Assembly: GCF_003550015.1 (NCBI RefSeq)
Contig: NZ_QXEV01000001.1
Location: 174,068 to 238,067 of the forward strand
Reading direction: 5' to 3'
DNA: 64,000 nucleotides
Source: Anaeroplasma bactoclasticum
GTDB lineage: Bacteria > Bacillota_I > Bacilli_A > Acholeplasmatales > Anaeroplasmataceae
The position numbers and the translations under genes are program-made. Within the stretch, counting starts at the first letter, position 1. Every line of letters begins with the position of its first letter. Below the pieces are notes generated by a model. It saw only the letters and a program-made list of their open reading frames with translations, made no database searches and was not told the DNA's origin. Below, in pieces: positions 45,501 through 55,039 of the stretch.

Positions 45501-46241
45501 AGAGCCTTCCAAAAGGCTGGTGCTTTAACAAAGAGTACAGTATTTAAGAATTTAACTAGTGAAGATGTATTTAATTCCATTGATGAAATGGCAGAGAATA
45601 TTGATAAGGCAGATATCTTCGTATTATGTGGTGGATTTAGTGCTGGTGATGAACCAGATGGCTCTGGTAAGTTCATTGCGAATGTATTAAATCAAGAGAA
45701 GGTTAAGGATGCAATTCACCGTCTACTTGACCGTAAGGGATTAATCTTAGGTATTTGTAATGGATTCCAAGCATTAGTAAAGAGCGGATTATTACCATAT
45801 GGTAGATTAGGTATGGTAAATGAAAAGTCTCCTACATTATTTAGAAATGATATAAACCGTCACGTATCTCAGATGGTTTATACAAAGGTAATGACAAATG
45901 CATCTCCATGGCTTTCAAGCTATAATACTGGTGAGGTACATGCCATTGCAGTATCTCATGGTGAAGGTAAGTTTGTTGTATCTAGTGAATTTGCAAAGGA
46001 GCTTGCAGCTAAGGGACAGATTGCCTTTGCATATACAGATACAGATGGTAATTTAACCGCAAATGCACCAGAGAATCCAAATGGCTCAAGCTATGCAATT
46101 GAAGGTATTATTTCAGAAGATGGTTTAATCTTAGGTAAGATGGGTCATTCTGAAAGATATGAAGAAAATCTATTTAAGAACATTAGTGGTAATAAGCAGC
46201 AAGATATTTTCAAGAATGCTGTTGAATATTTTAGAAAATAA
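42546..46241 (+). CDS. purL: FGAM synthase, large single-chain form
   Basis: A 1231-residue phosphoribosylformylglycinamidine synthase with synthetase and glutaminase domains on one chain, so separate purS and purQ are not needed. YWSDHCRHTTF and KNETHNHPTEIEPFGG mark the AIRS-like synthetase part. The C-terminal glutaminase domain starts near residue 965 with PVFPGTNCDYD and has nucleophile Cys1071 in LGICNGFQ. Length fits the clostridial type. ATG 42546 is one base after the purK stop, with GAGG at 42533-42536. Confidence 0.94.
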   Translation: MGDYRIYVEKKEGYRVESKSMQDDLNLNLGLHLKNVRVINVYDLFGFTKKLLEKTKYQVFGEIVTDNVSEALNLLGKKYIATEFLPGQFDQRASSAIDCVKLIDPNAKINIRSGRIIVLDDNTTDETVERIKKYVINAVEAREKDLSKLSDLEKAEIKPVVQLEGFTEMSDVELPEFCKKYGLAMNQDDLKCVVKYFKAEGRDPWETELRILDTYWSDHCRHTTFNTILTEITIDESFMKKELSDSLDLYYKIRKDLDREKKKICLMDLGTIGAKYLKKIGKLDDLEESEENNACSIFVTIDVDGQPEKWLLQFKNETHNHPTEIEPFGGASTCLGGAIRDPLSGRAYVYQAMRVTGAGNIYAEVKDTIPGKLPQRVITMKAAQGYSSYGNQIGLATTHVREIYHDDYVAKRLEVGAVVGAVKADVIRRESPTPGDVILLLGGRTGRDGIGGATGSSKEHTEKSIEVCSSEVQKGNAPEERKIAHLFRRPEVTKLIKKSNDFGAGGVSVAIGELADGLLINLDNVPTKYSGLNATELAISESQERMAVVIEPKDVDKFCKYCHEENIEVSNVATVTKEPRLVMNYKGRKIVDISRKFIDSAGADHFARAEISAVENKNPFLKGRSKLKDRVLNTLSDNNVVSQKGLIEMFDATIGASTVLMPFGGKYQRTETQVSVQKLPVKDHYTNTASIMAFGYNPFITKWSPFHGAEYAIVEACSKVVAAGARYNKMRFSYQEYFERMHNEKSWGKPLAALLGALKMQNEFGLPSIGGKDSMSGTFQDISVPPMLMAFGITTVDSRVVISPEFKAPGHNIYLVKHYENRDFTPNVDELKMNFDFVSSNIENGRIKAAYALGFGGIIEAVSKMSFGNKIGFEIEYDERELDAYNYGSIIIETDSEIDYPNSIYLGKTIDKEVGSFNRTSFSLDELYKANTEKFTQVYKDKGENTCTLMDITPTKKTVSLLKNKKNVNVYLPVFPGTNCDYDTARAFQKAGALTKSTVFKNLTSEDVFNSIDEMAENIDKADIFVLCGGFSAGDEPDGSGKFIANVLNQEKVKDAIHRLLDRKGLILGICNGFQALVKSGLLPYGRLGMVNEKSPTLFRNDINRHVSQMVYTKVMTNASPWLSSYNTGEVHAIAVSHGEGKFVVSSEFAKELAAKGQIAFAYTDTDGNLTANAPENPNGSSYAIEGIISEDGLILGKMGHSERYEENLFKNISGNKQQDIFKNAVEYFRK

Positions 46242-46259
46242 TAAAAGAGGGATTAGAAA

Positions 46260-46973
46260 ATGGAAAAGAAAGAATTACTTTATGAAGGAAAAGCAAAGCA
46301 GGTTTATGCAACAGATGATGAAAACATCATCGTAATGCATTTTAAGGATGATGCTACTGCAGGAAATGGTGCAAAGCATGCACAATTTGCTCACAAGGGT
46401 GAATTAAACTGCGCTATTACAACATTAATTTATGAACGTTTAATTAAAGCAGGTATTCCTACTCATTACATTAAAACTTTAAATTCTACAGATCAGCTAT
46501 GCAAGAAGGTACATATTTTCCCTCTTGAGGTTATCGTTAGAAATATTATTGCAGGCTCTATGGCTAAAAGATTAGGTATTCCAGAGGGAACACCTGCAAA
46601 GAATACAATCTTTGAAATCTGCTATAAGGATGATGCACTTGGTGATCCATTAATCAATGATCATCATGCAGTTGCAGTAGGAGCTGCAACTTATGAAGAA
46701 TTAGCTACTATTTATGATTTAACTGGTAAGGTTAATAAGGAATTACAGGCTATGTTTAAAGAGGTTGGTGTAAAGCTTGTTGACTTCAAGGTTGAATTTG
46801 GTAGAACTAGCGATGGTGAAATTGTTCTTGCAGATGAAATTTCTCCAGATTGCTGCAGACTATGGGACGCTGAAACTAACGATAAGCTAGATAAGGATCG
46901 TTTTAGAAGAGACTTAGGCGATGTTATGGGCGCTTATGTTGAAATTCTAAATAGACTTAAGACATTAAAGTAA
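46260..46973 (+). CDS. purC: SAICAR synthetase
   Basis: A 237-residue enzyme joining aspartate to [21 protein letters not shown] and DFKVEFGR...[14 protein letters not shown] are the family's standard N- and C-terminal motifs. Eighteen bases after purL, with AGAGGGATTAG as SD. Confidence 0.95.
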   Translation: MEKKELLYEGKAKQVYATDDENIIVMHFKDDATAGNGAKHAQFAHKGELNCAITTLIYERLIKAGIPTHYIKTLNSTDQLCKKVHIFPLEVIVRNIIAGSMAKRLGIPEGTPAKNTIFEICYKDDALGDPLINDHHAVAVGAATYEELATIYDLTGKVNKELQAMFKEVGVKLVDFKVEFGRTSDGEIVLADEISPDCCRLWDAETNDKLDKDRFRRDLGDVMGAYVEILNRLKTLK

Positions 46974-46995
46974 TTTGTTTCTTTTGGAGTAGATT

Positions 46996-48405
46996 ATGCT
47001 AGAGAACACTCTTTTAGATGAGCTTCATGAAGAATGTGGCGTATTCGGCGTATTTGGTTGTCATGGTGCAGCTGAAATTACCTACTTTGGACTTCATTCC
47101 TTACAGCATAGAGGTCAAGAGGGCGCTGGTATTGTCGCATGCGATAATGGAAGCATGAAAAGAATAAAGGGGCAGGGTTTAGTTACAGAAGTATTTAAAG
47201 AAGGAAGCCTAGATAAGCTTCCTGGTGATATGGCAATTGGCCATGTTAGATATTCCACTGCAGGTGGTTCATCCATAGAGAATGTCCAACCATTCCTATT
47301 TAACCACCACACAGGCCCATTCGCATTATGTCATAATGGTAATTTAGTAAATTCAAATGAATTAAAAAAATTCTGTGAGGATAGAGGAAGCTTATTCCAA
47401 TCTACATCTGATTCAGAAATATTAGCTCATTTGATTCAAAAGAATTACAATGATAGAACATTTATTTATTCATTAAAAAGTGCACTTGAAATGCTAGATG
47501 GAGCATTTGCATTCTTAGTTATGCTTGGGGATAAGCTTATTGCAGCAAGAGATAAATATGGTCTTCGTCCATTATCTATTGGTAAGATTAATGGTGGATA
47601 TGTAGTATCTAGTGAGACTTGTGCATTTGAAGTAATTAATGCGAAATTTGTAAGAGATGTCAATCCTGGTGAGGTTGTTGAAATCTCTAAAGATGGTATT
47701 AAAAGCACATATTATTCTAATATGAATAAGCATCATATGTGCGCAATGGAATATATTTACTTCTCAAGACCAGATTCTGAGCTTGAAGGAAGAAATGTAC
47801 ATGCCTTTCGTAAGGCATCTGGAAAGCTTTTATATAAAGAGATGCCAACAAAAGCAGATATAGTTATAGGAGTTCCAGATTCAAGCCTTTCTGCAGCCAT
47901 TGGTTATGCAGAGGAATCTAAGATTCCATATGAAATGGGCTTAATTAAAAATAAATATGTTGGTAGAACATTTATTCAGCCTTCTCAGGCAATGAGAGAA
48001 AAGGGCGTAAGAATGAAGCTTTCTGCAGTATCTTCAATTATTAAGGGTAAAAGAGTAATCCTAATTGATGATTCTATTGTAAGAGGTACAACAAGTAAAA
48101 GAATTGTTGCCCTACTTAGAGAAGCAGGAGCTAAGGAAGTACATGTTCGTATATCCTCTCCACAAATAACAAATCCTTGTTTTTATGGAGTAGATATTTC
48201 AACTTATGATGAATTAATCTCTGCAAGATTAGATCTTGAGGGAGTAAGAGAATATATTGGTGCGGATTCCTTATATTTCTTATCTAAGGAAGCACTATTC
48301 GAAGCTGCAGAGCGTAATGATTTATGCCTTGCATGTTTTACAGGAAAGTATCCTACTGCACTATATCATGCAGTAAAGGATGCAAATAAAGACGGAAAAT
48401 TCTAG
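46996..48405 (+). CDS. purF: amidophosphoribosyltransferase
   Basis: A 469-residue committed-step enzyme of purine synthesis. A 13-residue propeptide precedes catalytic Cys14 in [32 protein letters not shown] and the PRPP loop [14 protein letters not shown] are present. Type II PurF carries a 4Fe-4S cluster; Cys residues near 238 and in the C-terminal FTGKYPT region ([12 protein letters not shown]) fit that. Located between purC and purM. Confidence 0.95.
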   Translation: MLENTLLDELHEECGVFGVFGCHGAAEITYFGLHSLQHRGQEGAGIVACDNGSMKRIKGQGLVTEVFKEGSLDKLPGDMAIGHVRYSTAGGSSIENVQPFLFNHHTGPFALCHNGNLVNSNELKKFCEDRGSLFQSTSDSEILAHLIQKNYNDRTFIYSLKSALEMLDGAFAFLVMLGDKLIAARDKYGLRPLSIGKINGGYVVSSETCAFEVINAKFVRDVNPGEVVEISKDGIKSTYYSNMNKHHMCAMEYIYFSRPDSELEGRNVHAFRKASGKLLYKEMPTKADIVIGVPDSSLSAAIGYAEESKIPYEMGLIKNKYVGRTFIQPSQAMREKGVRMKLSAVSSIIKGKRVILIDDSIVRGTTSKRIVALLREAGAKEVHVRISSPQITNPCFYGVDISTYDELISARLDLEGVREYIGADSLYFLSKEALFEAAERNDLCLACFTGKYPTALYHAVKDANKDGKF

Positions 48406-48416
48406 GAGGAAAGAAA

Positions 48417-49451
48417 ATGGCAAAAAGTTATGAAAGCGCCGGAGTTAGCTTAGAGGCTGGCTATGAGGGCGTAAGAAGAATTAAGAAGCATGTTGCTGCA
48501 ACAAACCGCCCTGGTTCAATGGGAAATATTGGTTCCTTTGGTGGTATGTTCAATTTAGCATCCTTAGGCTATAAAGAGCCTATCTTAGTATCTGGTACAG
48601 ATGGTGTTGGTACTAAGCTTAAGCTAGCATTTGAGATGGATAAGCATGATACTATTGGTATTGATGCAGTTGCAATGTGTGTAAATGATGTATTAGCACA
48701 GGGAGCAGAACCATTAATCTTCTTAGATTATGTTGCCTTAGGTGAAAATATTCCAGAAAAGCTTGAAATGATCGTTAAGGGAGTTAGTGATGGTTGTATT
48801 CAGGCTGGATGTGCACTAGTTGGTGGTGAGACTGCAGAAATGCCTGGTATGTATCAGGATGGGGAATATGATATTGCAGGCTTTACTGTTGGCTGTGTAG
48901 AAAAGGAAAACCTAATCGATGGCTCTAAGGTAGCTGTTGGCGATGTATTAGTAGGTATCGCATCTACAGGTGTTCATTCTAATGGATTCTCCTTAGTAAG
49001 AAAGATTGTTAAGGATAATCAATTAGATTTACATAAGCCATTAACAGAATATTCTGAATTACCTTTAGGTGATTTCTTATTAACTCCTACAAGAATTTAT
49101 GTTAAGCAGGTTCTTGAAGTAATCAAGAAAACAGATGTACACGGAGTTGCCCACATTACTGGTGGTGGTTTTGATGAAAATATTCCAAGAATTTTAAAGG
49201 AAGGAATGGGTATTCATGTAGTTGAAGGAACATGGCCAATTCTTCCTGTATTCAAGTTCTTAGAAAAATATGGTAATGTCCCTCATAGAGAGATGTTCAA
49301 TATTTATAATATGGGTATCGGTATGGTACTTGCAATGCCAAAGGAGGAAGCTCCTTTTGCAATTGAGATTTTATCTAAATTTGGCGATAAGGCATATGTA
49401 ATTGGTGAGATTACAGATAAGCCAGGTGTAGATATTGAGTTGGTAAAGTAA
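48417..49451 (+). CDS. purM: AIR synthetase
   Basis: A 344-residue phosphoribosylaminoimidazole synthetase. [34 protein letters not shown] and [11 protein letters not shown] are diagnostic. SD TAGGAGGAAAG is directly upstream. Stop is one base before purN. Confidence 0.95.
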   Translation: MAKSYESAGVSLEAGYEGVRRIKKHVAATNRPGSMGNIGSFGGMFNLASLGYKEPILVSGTDGVGTKLKLAFEMDKHDTIGIDAVAMCVNDVLAQGAEPLIFLDYVALGENIPEKLEMIVKGVSDGCIQAGCALVGGETAEMPGMYQDGEYDIAGFTVGCVEKENLIDGSKVAVGDVLVGIASTGVHSNGFSLVRKIVKDNQLDLHKPLTEYSELPLGDFLLTPTRIYVKQVLEVIKKTDVHGVAHITGGGFDENIPRILKEGMGIHVVEGTWPILPVFKFLEKYGNVPHREMFNIYNMGIGMVLAMPKEEAPFAIEILSKFGDKAYVIGEITDKPGVDIELVK

Positions 49452-49452
49452 T

Positions 49453-50022
49453 ATGAAAAATATTGCAATATTTGCCAGTGGCTCAGGAACAAACTTTGAG
49501 GCATTAGTTCAAGCCTGTGAAAATGGTCAGATTGATGGCAAGGTTGTATTAATGGTTTGTGATAAAAAGAATGCCTATGTTAACGAAAGAGCAAAAAATC
49601 ATAATGTTCCATCCTTTGTATTCCGTTCTAAGGATTATGCATCTAAAGAAGAATACGAGGAATTAATTGTAGAAAAGCTAGAAGAATACAATGTAGATCT
49701 TATTTGCCTTGCAGGCTATATGAGACTATGTGGTTATGTATTACTAAAGAAGTACGAAGGAAGAATAATTAATATTCATCCAGCCTTACTTCCATCATTT
49801 AAGGGTGCACATGGTATTTTAGATGCATTTAATTATGGAGTTAAGGTATTTGGTGTAACTATCCATTATGTGGATAGCGGAATGGATTCTGGTAAGATTA
49901 TTGAGCAAAGAGCCTTCCATTATACTGAAGGTGAAACTGTAGAAGAAGTTGAAGCTAGAATTCATGAAATAGAACATGAGATGTACCCAGAAGTAGTAGC
50001 AAAATTAATTAAGGAGATATGA
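49453..50022 (+). CDS. purN: GAR transformylase
   Basis: A 189-residue N10-formyl-THF-dependent glycinamide ribonucleotide formyltransferase. IAIFASGSGTNFEALV, NIHPALLPSFKGAHG (catalytic His and neighbours) and VHYVDSGMDSGKII-type motif match the family. Stop overlaps a first in-frame ATG of purH. Confidence 0.94.
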   Translation: MKNIAIFASGSGTNFEALVQACENGQIDGKVVLMVCDKKNAYVNERAKNHNVPSFVFRSKDYASKEEYEELIVEKLEEYNVDLICLAGYMRLCGYVLLKKYEGRIINIHPALLPSFKGAHGILDAFNYGVKVFGVTIHYVDSGMDSGKIIEQRAFHYTEGETVEEVEARIHEIEHEMYPEVVAKLIKEI

Positions 50023-50024
50023 AA

Positions 50025-51578
50025 ATGAAAAGAGCATTAGTTAGTGTAACTGACAAAACAGGTATTGTTGAATTCTGTAAGGAATTAGTAGAATTAGGTT
50101 ATGAAATTATTTCAACTGGTGGAACAAAGAAGGTATTAGACGCTTCTGGAGTTCCTACATTAGGTATTTCTGAAGTTACAGGCTTCCCTGAAATTTTAGA
50201 TGGACGTGTTAAGACACTTCATCCAAAGGTTCATGGTGCATTGCTTGCTGTAAGAGATTTAGAATCTCATAAGGCACAGCTTGCTGAAAATAATATTGAA
50301 TATATTGATTTAGTATGTGTAAATTTATATGCATTTAGAAAGACTATTGAGCGTGGTGCTGAATTTGCTGAGGCTATCGAAAATATCGATATCGGAGGCC
50401 CATCTATGCTAAGAAGTGCAGCTAAGAACCATAAGTATGTAACTGTAGTTTCTGATGTTAATGATTATCCTACTGTATTAAGCGAAATTAAGCAGTATGG
50501 TGATACAACATATGAAACAAGATTACGTTTAGCTGCAAAGGTTTATACATTAACTGCAGAATATGACACAATGATTGCAGAATATATGAGAGAAAAGGCT
50601 GGCTTAAATGAAAAGCTATTCATTGAAGGTGATTTAGTTCAGTCCTTAAGATATGGTGAAAACCCTCATCAGGCTGCAAAATTCTATTCCTTAGATAAGG
50701 ATGCACCTTATTCTTTAGCTAATGCTATTCAGATTCAGGGTAAGGAATTATCTTATAACAATATTCAGGATGCAAATGCTGCATTAAATATTGTAAGAGA
50801 ATTTGGTGATGAGCCTTTCGCAATGGGCTTAAAGCATATGAACCCATGTGGAGCTGCAGTTGGTAAGGATTTAAAGGAAGCTTGGTTAAAGGCTTATGAA
50901 TCTGACCCTGTATCTATTTTTGGTGGTATTGTTGCTACAAACCAGATTATTGATGGTGAGGCTGCAAACCTAATTAAATTTGATCATGGTGAGAAGGGTA
51001 AATCTATTTTCTTAGAGGTTATCCTAGCTCCAGGCTATACTGAAGAAGCATTACAGGCATTCTCAAAAAGACCTGATTTAAGAATTATTCAGTTTAAGCT
51101 TGGTGAGACTAAGAAGACTAAGCAGTATGTATCCGTAAATGGTGGCTTATTAGTTCAGGACCAAGATTTAGAAATGAAGACTATTACAGAGGATATGACA
51201 ATTACTTCTTGCAAGCCAACAGAGGCACAGCTTGCTGATATGAACTTTGGCTGGAAGATTGTTAAGCATGTTAAGTCTAACGCTATTGTAGTTGTTAAGA
51301 ATGGTGTAACATGTGGTGTTGGTGCTGGTCAGATGAATCGTGTAGGTGCAGCTAAGATTGCTATTGAAGAAGCTCATTCTAGAGGAGTTATGGATGGAAT
51401 GACTTTAGCATCTGATGCATTCTTCCCATTCTCTGATACATTAGAGTATGGTATTGAAAATGGAGTTTGTGCTGTTGTACAGCCAGGTGGATCAAAAAGA
51501 GATCAGGATTCCATTGATTATGCAAATTCTAAGGGCGTTCCAATGGCATTTACTGGAATGCGTCATTTCAAACACTAA
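50025..51578 (+). CDS. purH: bifunctional AICAR transformylase/IMP cyclohydrolase
   Basis: A 517-residue enzyme performing the last two steps to IMP. MKRALVSVTDKTGIVEF begins the cyclohydrolase domain; KHMNPCGAAVG and VVQPGGSKRDQDSIDYA belong to the transformylase domain. An ATG at 50019 also exists, but AAGGAG (50011-50016) is only two bases from it and eight from ATG 50025, so 50025 is taken. Confidence 0.95.
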   Translation: MKRALVSVTDKTGIVEFCKELVELGYEIISTGGTKKVLDASGVPTLGISEVTGFPEILDGRVKTLHPKVHGALLAVRDLESHKAQLAENNIEYIDLVCVNLYAFRKTIERGAEFAEAIENIDIGGPSMLRSAAKNHKYVTVVSDVNDYPTVLSEIKQYGDTTYETRLRLAAKVYTLTAEYDTMIAEYMREKAGLNEKLFIEGDLVQSLRYGENPHQAAKFYSLDKDAPYSLANAIQIQGKELSYNNIQDANAALNIVREFGDEPFAMGLKHMNPCGAAVGKDLKEAWLKAYESDPVSIFGGIVATNQIIDGEAANLIKFDHGEKGKSIFLEVILAPGYTEEALQAFSKRPDLRIIQFKLGETKKTKQYVSVNGGLLVQDQDLEMKTITEDMTITSCKPTEAQLADMNFGWKIVKHVKSNAIVVVKNGVTCGVGAGQMNRVGAAKIAIEEAHSRGVMDGMTLASDAFFPFSDTLEYGIENGVCAVVQPGGSKRDQDSIDYANSKGVPMAFTGMRHFKH

Positions 51579-51599
51579 TTGATTTAAGGAGTATTACTT

Positions 51600-52847
51600 A
51601 TGGCTAAGGTATTAGTTGTAGGTGGTGGAGGAAGAGAGCATGCCATTGTGCATGCTTTATCCAAGTCATCTAAAGTAAATGAGCTTTATGCAGCACCAGG
51701 AAATGCTGGTATTGCAAAGCTCGCCATGTGTGTAAATATTAAAGACACAGAGGTAGATAAAATTGTAGAATTCGCTAAGGCTACAGAAATTGATTTAGTT
51801 GTAGTTGGCCCTGAGGCTTCCTTAGCTTTAGGTATTATTGATAAGCTTAAAGAAGCAGGAATTAAAGCCTTTGGTCCTACAAAGGCAGCAGCTCAAATCG
51901 AATCCTCTAAGGAATTCGCTAAGAATATTATGGTAAAGTATAATATTCCAACAGCTGCTTATCAGTCCTTCTCGAATTATCCTGATGCAGTAGAATATGT
52001 AAAGAATGGTTCTTTACCTACTGTTATTAAATATGATGGACTTGCTGCAGGTAAGGGTGTAGTTATTGCTACAACCTATGATGAGGCAATTTATGCATTA
52101 AAGGATATGCTACTTGATGATCATTTCGGTCATGGAAAGGTAGTTATTGAAGATTATTTAGAGGGTCCTGAATTTTCATTTATGTGCTTTGTTAATGGAG
52201 AGAATGTATATCCACTTCAATTAGCACAAGATCATAAAAGAGCATATGATAATGATATGGGACCTAATACAGGTGGTATGGGTGCATATTCTCCATTACC
52301 ATTTATAACTGAAGAAGATTATGAATATGCATTAAATCAAATTATGATTCCAACAGCTAAAGCTATGGTGGCTGAAGGAAATCCATTCACTGGTGTATTA
52401 TACGGTGGCTTAATGAAGACCAAAAATGGAATTAAGGTAATCGAATTCAACGCTCGCTTTGGTGATCCTGAAACAGAAGTTGTATTACCAAGATTATCTA
52501 GTGATATTTTTGATGCATTTAATGCTGTAATTGATGGAAAAACACCTGTACTTGAATGGGAAAAGTGTTATACTATAGGTATCGTACTAGCCTCTTTAGG
52601 TTATCCTGGAGATTATAAAAAGGGATTTGTTATTGAAAATGCAGATTCTGATGATATTTATCATATGGGAACTAAGGTAGATGATAATGGAAATCTACTT
52701 ACTAATGGAGGAAGAGTCTTATTTGCAGTTGCTAAGGGAGATACCCTAGAGGATGCAAACAAAAAGGCTTTAGCACTTGTTGATGAAATCAAGTGTGATA
52801 ATCTGTTCCATAGAACAGACATTGGTGCGAAAGCATATAGAAAGTAG
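51600..52847 (+). CDS. purD: GAR synthetase
   Basis: A 415-residue ATP-grasp enzyme joining glycine to phosphoribosylamine. KVLVVGGGGREHAIVHALS, VVGPEASLALG, and GPNTGGMGAYSPLPF are the diagnostic motifs. Twenty-one bases after purH, with AAGGAG. Confidence 0.95.
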   Translation: MAKVLVVGGGGREHAIVHALSKSSKVNELYAAPGNAGIAKLAMCVNIKDTEVDKIVEFAKATEIDLVVVGPEASLALGIIDKLKEAGIKAFGPTKAAAQIESSKEFAKNIMVKYNIPTAAYQSFSNYPDAVEYVKNGSLPTVIKYDGLAAGKGVVIATTYDEAIYALKDMLLDDHFGHGKVVIEDYLEGPEFSFMCFVNGENVYPLQLAQDHKRAYDNDMGPNTGGMGAYSPLPFITEEDYEYALNQIMIPTAKAMVAEGNPFTGVLYGGLMKTKNGIKVIEFNARFGDPETEVVLPRLSSDIFDAFNAVIDGKTPVLEWEKCYTIGIVLASLGYPGDYKKGFVIENADSDDIYHMGTKVDDNGNLLTNGGRVLFAVAKGDTLEDANKKALALVDEIKCDNLFHRTDIGAKAYRK

Positions 52848-52857
52848 GTATTGAATT

Positions 52858-53718
52858 ATGGCTATAGTAATTAGCGGAAAAGAGCTTGCAACATTAAGAA
52901 GAGGTGCAATGAAGGAGGAGGTTTCAACTTTCACAGAAAAGTATGGAAGAGTTCCTCATTTAGCAGTTGTATTAGTTGGAGAAGATCCAGGTAGTGTATC
53001 TTATGTTGCAGGAAAGGAAAAGGCATGTATCGAAATTGGTATTAAAAATACCACTATACGTAGACCAAATACCATCTCTCAGGATGAGCTACTTGCTATT
53101 GTTAATGAACTTAATCAAGATGATTCTGTAGATGGTATCTTAGTACAGCTACCACTACCAAAGCATATGGATTCTGATTTCATTATTAATGCAATCGTTC
53201 CAGAAAAGGATGTGGATGGATTCCATCCATATAATGTGGCATCCTTATATTTAAAACAGCCTGGAACAGTTTCTTGTACTCCTAAGGGGATTATGGAAAT
53301 TTTAGATTATGCTCATATTGAAATTGAAGGCAAAAGAGCTGTTGTTATAGGTAGATCAAATATTGTTGGTATGCCTGTATCTAAGCTTTTACTAGATCGT
53401 AATGCTACAGTTACTATTTGTCATAGTCGTACAAAAAATATAAGTGAAGTAACTAGTGAGGCAGATATATTAATTGCTGCAGTTGGTAAACCATTATTTG
53501 TTAAGGCAGATATGGTAAAGGAAGGTGCTGTAGTAATTGATGTTGGTGTAAATAGAAATCCAGAAACTGGTAAGCTTTGTGGTGATGTTGATTTTGAAGC
53601 TGTAAAGGATAAGGCTTCTTATATTACAAAGGTACCAGGAGGTGTTGGTCCAATGACTATCACTTGCTTAATGGAAAATACTATTGAATGCTTCTTAAAA
53701 CATATGGAGGAAAAGTAA
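52858..53718 (+). CDS. folD: methylene-THF dehydrogenase/cyclohydrolase
   Basis: A 286-residue bifunctional enzyme making N10-formyl-THF, the formyl donor for PurN and PurH, which explains its place in the operon. SYVAGKEKACIEIGI contains the catalytic Lys, DGILVQLPLPKHM and TKVPGGVGPMT are signature motifs, and VVIGRSNIVGMPVSKLLL is the NAD(P) loop. Confidence 0.95.
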   Translation: MAIVISGKELATLRRGAMKEEVSTFTEKYGRVPHLAVVLVGEDPGSVSYVAGKEKACIEIGIKNTTIRRPNTISQDELLAIVNELNQDDSVDGILVQLPLPKHMDSDFIINAIVPEKDVDGFHPYNVASLYLKQPGTVSCTPKGIMEILDYAHIEIEGKRAVVIGRSNIVGMPVSKLLLDRNATVTICHSRTKNISEVTSEADILIAAVGKPLFVKADMVKEGAVVIDVGVNRNPETGKLCGDVDFEAVKDKASYITKVPGGVGPMTITCLMENTIECFLKHMEEK

Positions 53719-53719
53719 A

Positions 53720-55012
53720 ATGATAGAACGTTACAGCCGTAAGGTTATGCGCGATATCTGGACTGAAGAAAATAAGTTTAATGCTTATTTGAAGGTTGAG
53801 ATTTCCAATGCGAAGGCATGGAGTGAGCTTGGCGTTGTGCCAAAGGAAGATTTACCAAAGTTAGATTTAGCTACATTTACTGTAGATAGAATTAAAGAAA
53901 TTGAAGCAGTAACTAAGCATGATGTTGTTGCTTTTACTAGAGCTGTTGGTGAATCCTTAGGTGAAGAAAAGAAATGGATTCACTATGGATTAACATCTAC
54001 AGACGTTGTAGATACAGCAAATGGCTATTTATTAAAACAGGCAAATGAAATTTTAAGAAAAGACATTGTTGCTATTATGGATGTTTTAAAGAAAAGAGCT
54101 ATAGAGTTCAAATATACACCATGTATTGGTAGAACTCATGGTATGCATGCAGATATTACATCCTTTGGTTTAAAGTGGGCTTTATGGTATGAGGATATGG
54201 TAAGATGCCTTGACCGCTTTGATTATGCTTGTAAGGAAGTAGAGGTTGGTAAATTATCTGGTGCTGTAGGTAACTTTGCAAATATCCCACCAGCAATTGA
54301 AGAATATGTATGTAAGGATTTAGGTATTAATTATGCCTTAATTTCTACACAGGTATTACAAAGAGATAGACATGCTCATTATATGAGTACACTTGCATTA
54401 ATTGCATCTGAGCTTGAAAAGATGGCTTTAGAGGTTAGAAATTTATCTCGTCAAGAGGTAAAAGAAACAGAAGAAGCCTTCTCTAAGGGACAAAAGGGTT
54501 CCTCTGCAATGCCACATAAGAGAAATCCAATTTCTTCTGAAAACATTTGTGGATGTGCAAGAGTTATTAGAGGATATATGGATACCTTCTATCAAAATAT
54601 TGCCTTATGGCATGAAAGAGATATTTCTCACTCTGCAACAGAAAGAATCATTTTACCAGATTCTACAGAATTATTAGATTATATGTTAAATCGTTTCAAG
54701 GGAATTTTAGAGAATTTAACTGTATTCCCTGAAAAGATGATGGAAGATATTTATTTAACTAAGGGTGTAATCTTCGCTCAAAGAGTATTATATAAGCTAA
54801 TTGAAAAGGGCTTTGTAAGAGAAAAGGCTTATGATACTGTTCAGCCTATTGCGATGAAGGCATTAGATGAAAAGAAGCAGTATCAGGATTTATTAAAGGA
54901 AGATCCAACCGTTTCTTCTATGCTTACAAATGAAGAAATTGATGAATGCTTCACATTAGATTATTATATGAAGAACGTAGATTATATATTTAATCGTTTA
55001 GGAATTAAGTAA
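53720..55012 (+). CDS. purB: adenylosuccinate lyase
   Basis: A 430-residue fumarase-superfamily lyase acting on SAICAR and adenylosuccinate. HYGLTSTDVVDTA and the flexible signature loop GSSAMPHKRNPISSE (catalytic Ser) identify it. It begins one base after the folD stop with GGAGG upstream. Confidence 0.95.
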   Translation: MIERYSRKVMRDIWTEENKFNAYLKVEISNAKAWSELGVVPKEDLPKLDLATFTVDRIKEIEAVTKHDVVAFTRAVGESLGEEKKWIHYGLTSTDVVDTANGYLLKQANEILRKDIVAIMDVLKKRAIEFKYTPCIGRTHGMHADITSFGLKWALWYEDMVRCLDRFDYACKEVEVGKLSGAVGNFANIPPAIEEYVCKDLGINYALISTQVLQRDRHAHYMSTLALIASELEKMALEVRNLSRQEVKETEEAFSKGQKGSSAMPHKRNPISSENICGCARVIRGYMDTFYQNIALWHERDISHSATERIILPDSTELLDYMLNRFKGILENLTVFPEKMMEDIYLTKGVIFAQRVLYKLIEKGFVREKAYDTVQPIAMKALDEKKQYQDLLKEDPTVSSMLTNEEIDECFTLDYYMKNVDYIFNRLGIK

Positions 55013-55039
55013 AATACATTAAAGCCGAGGGAGAATATC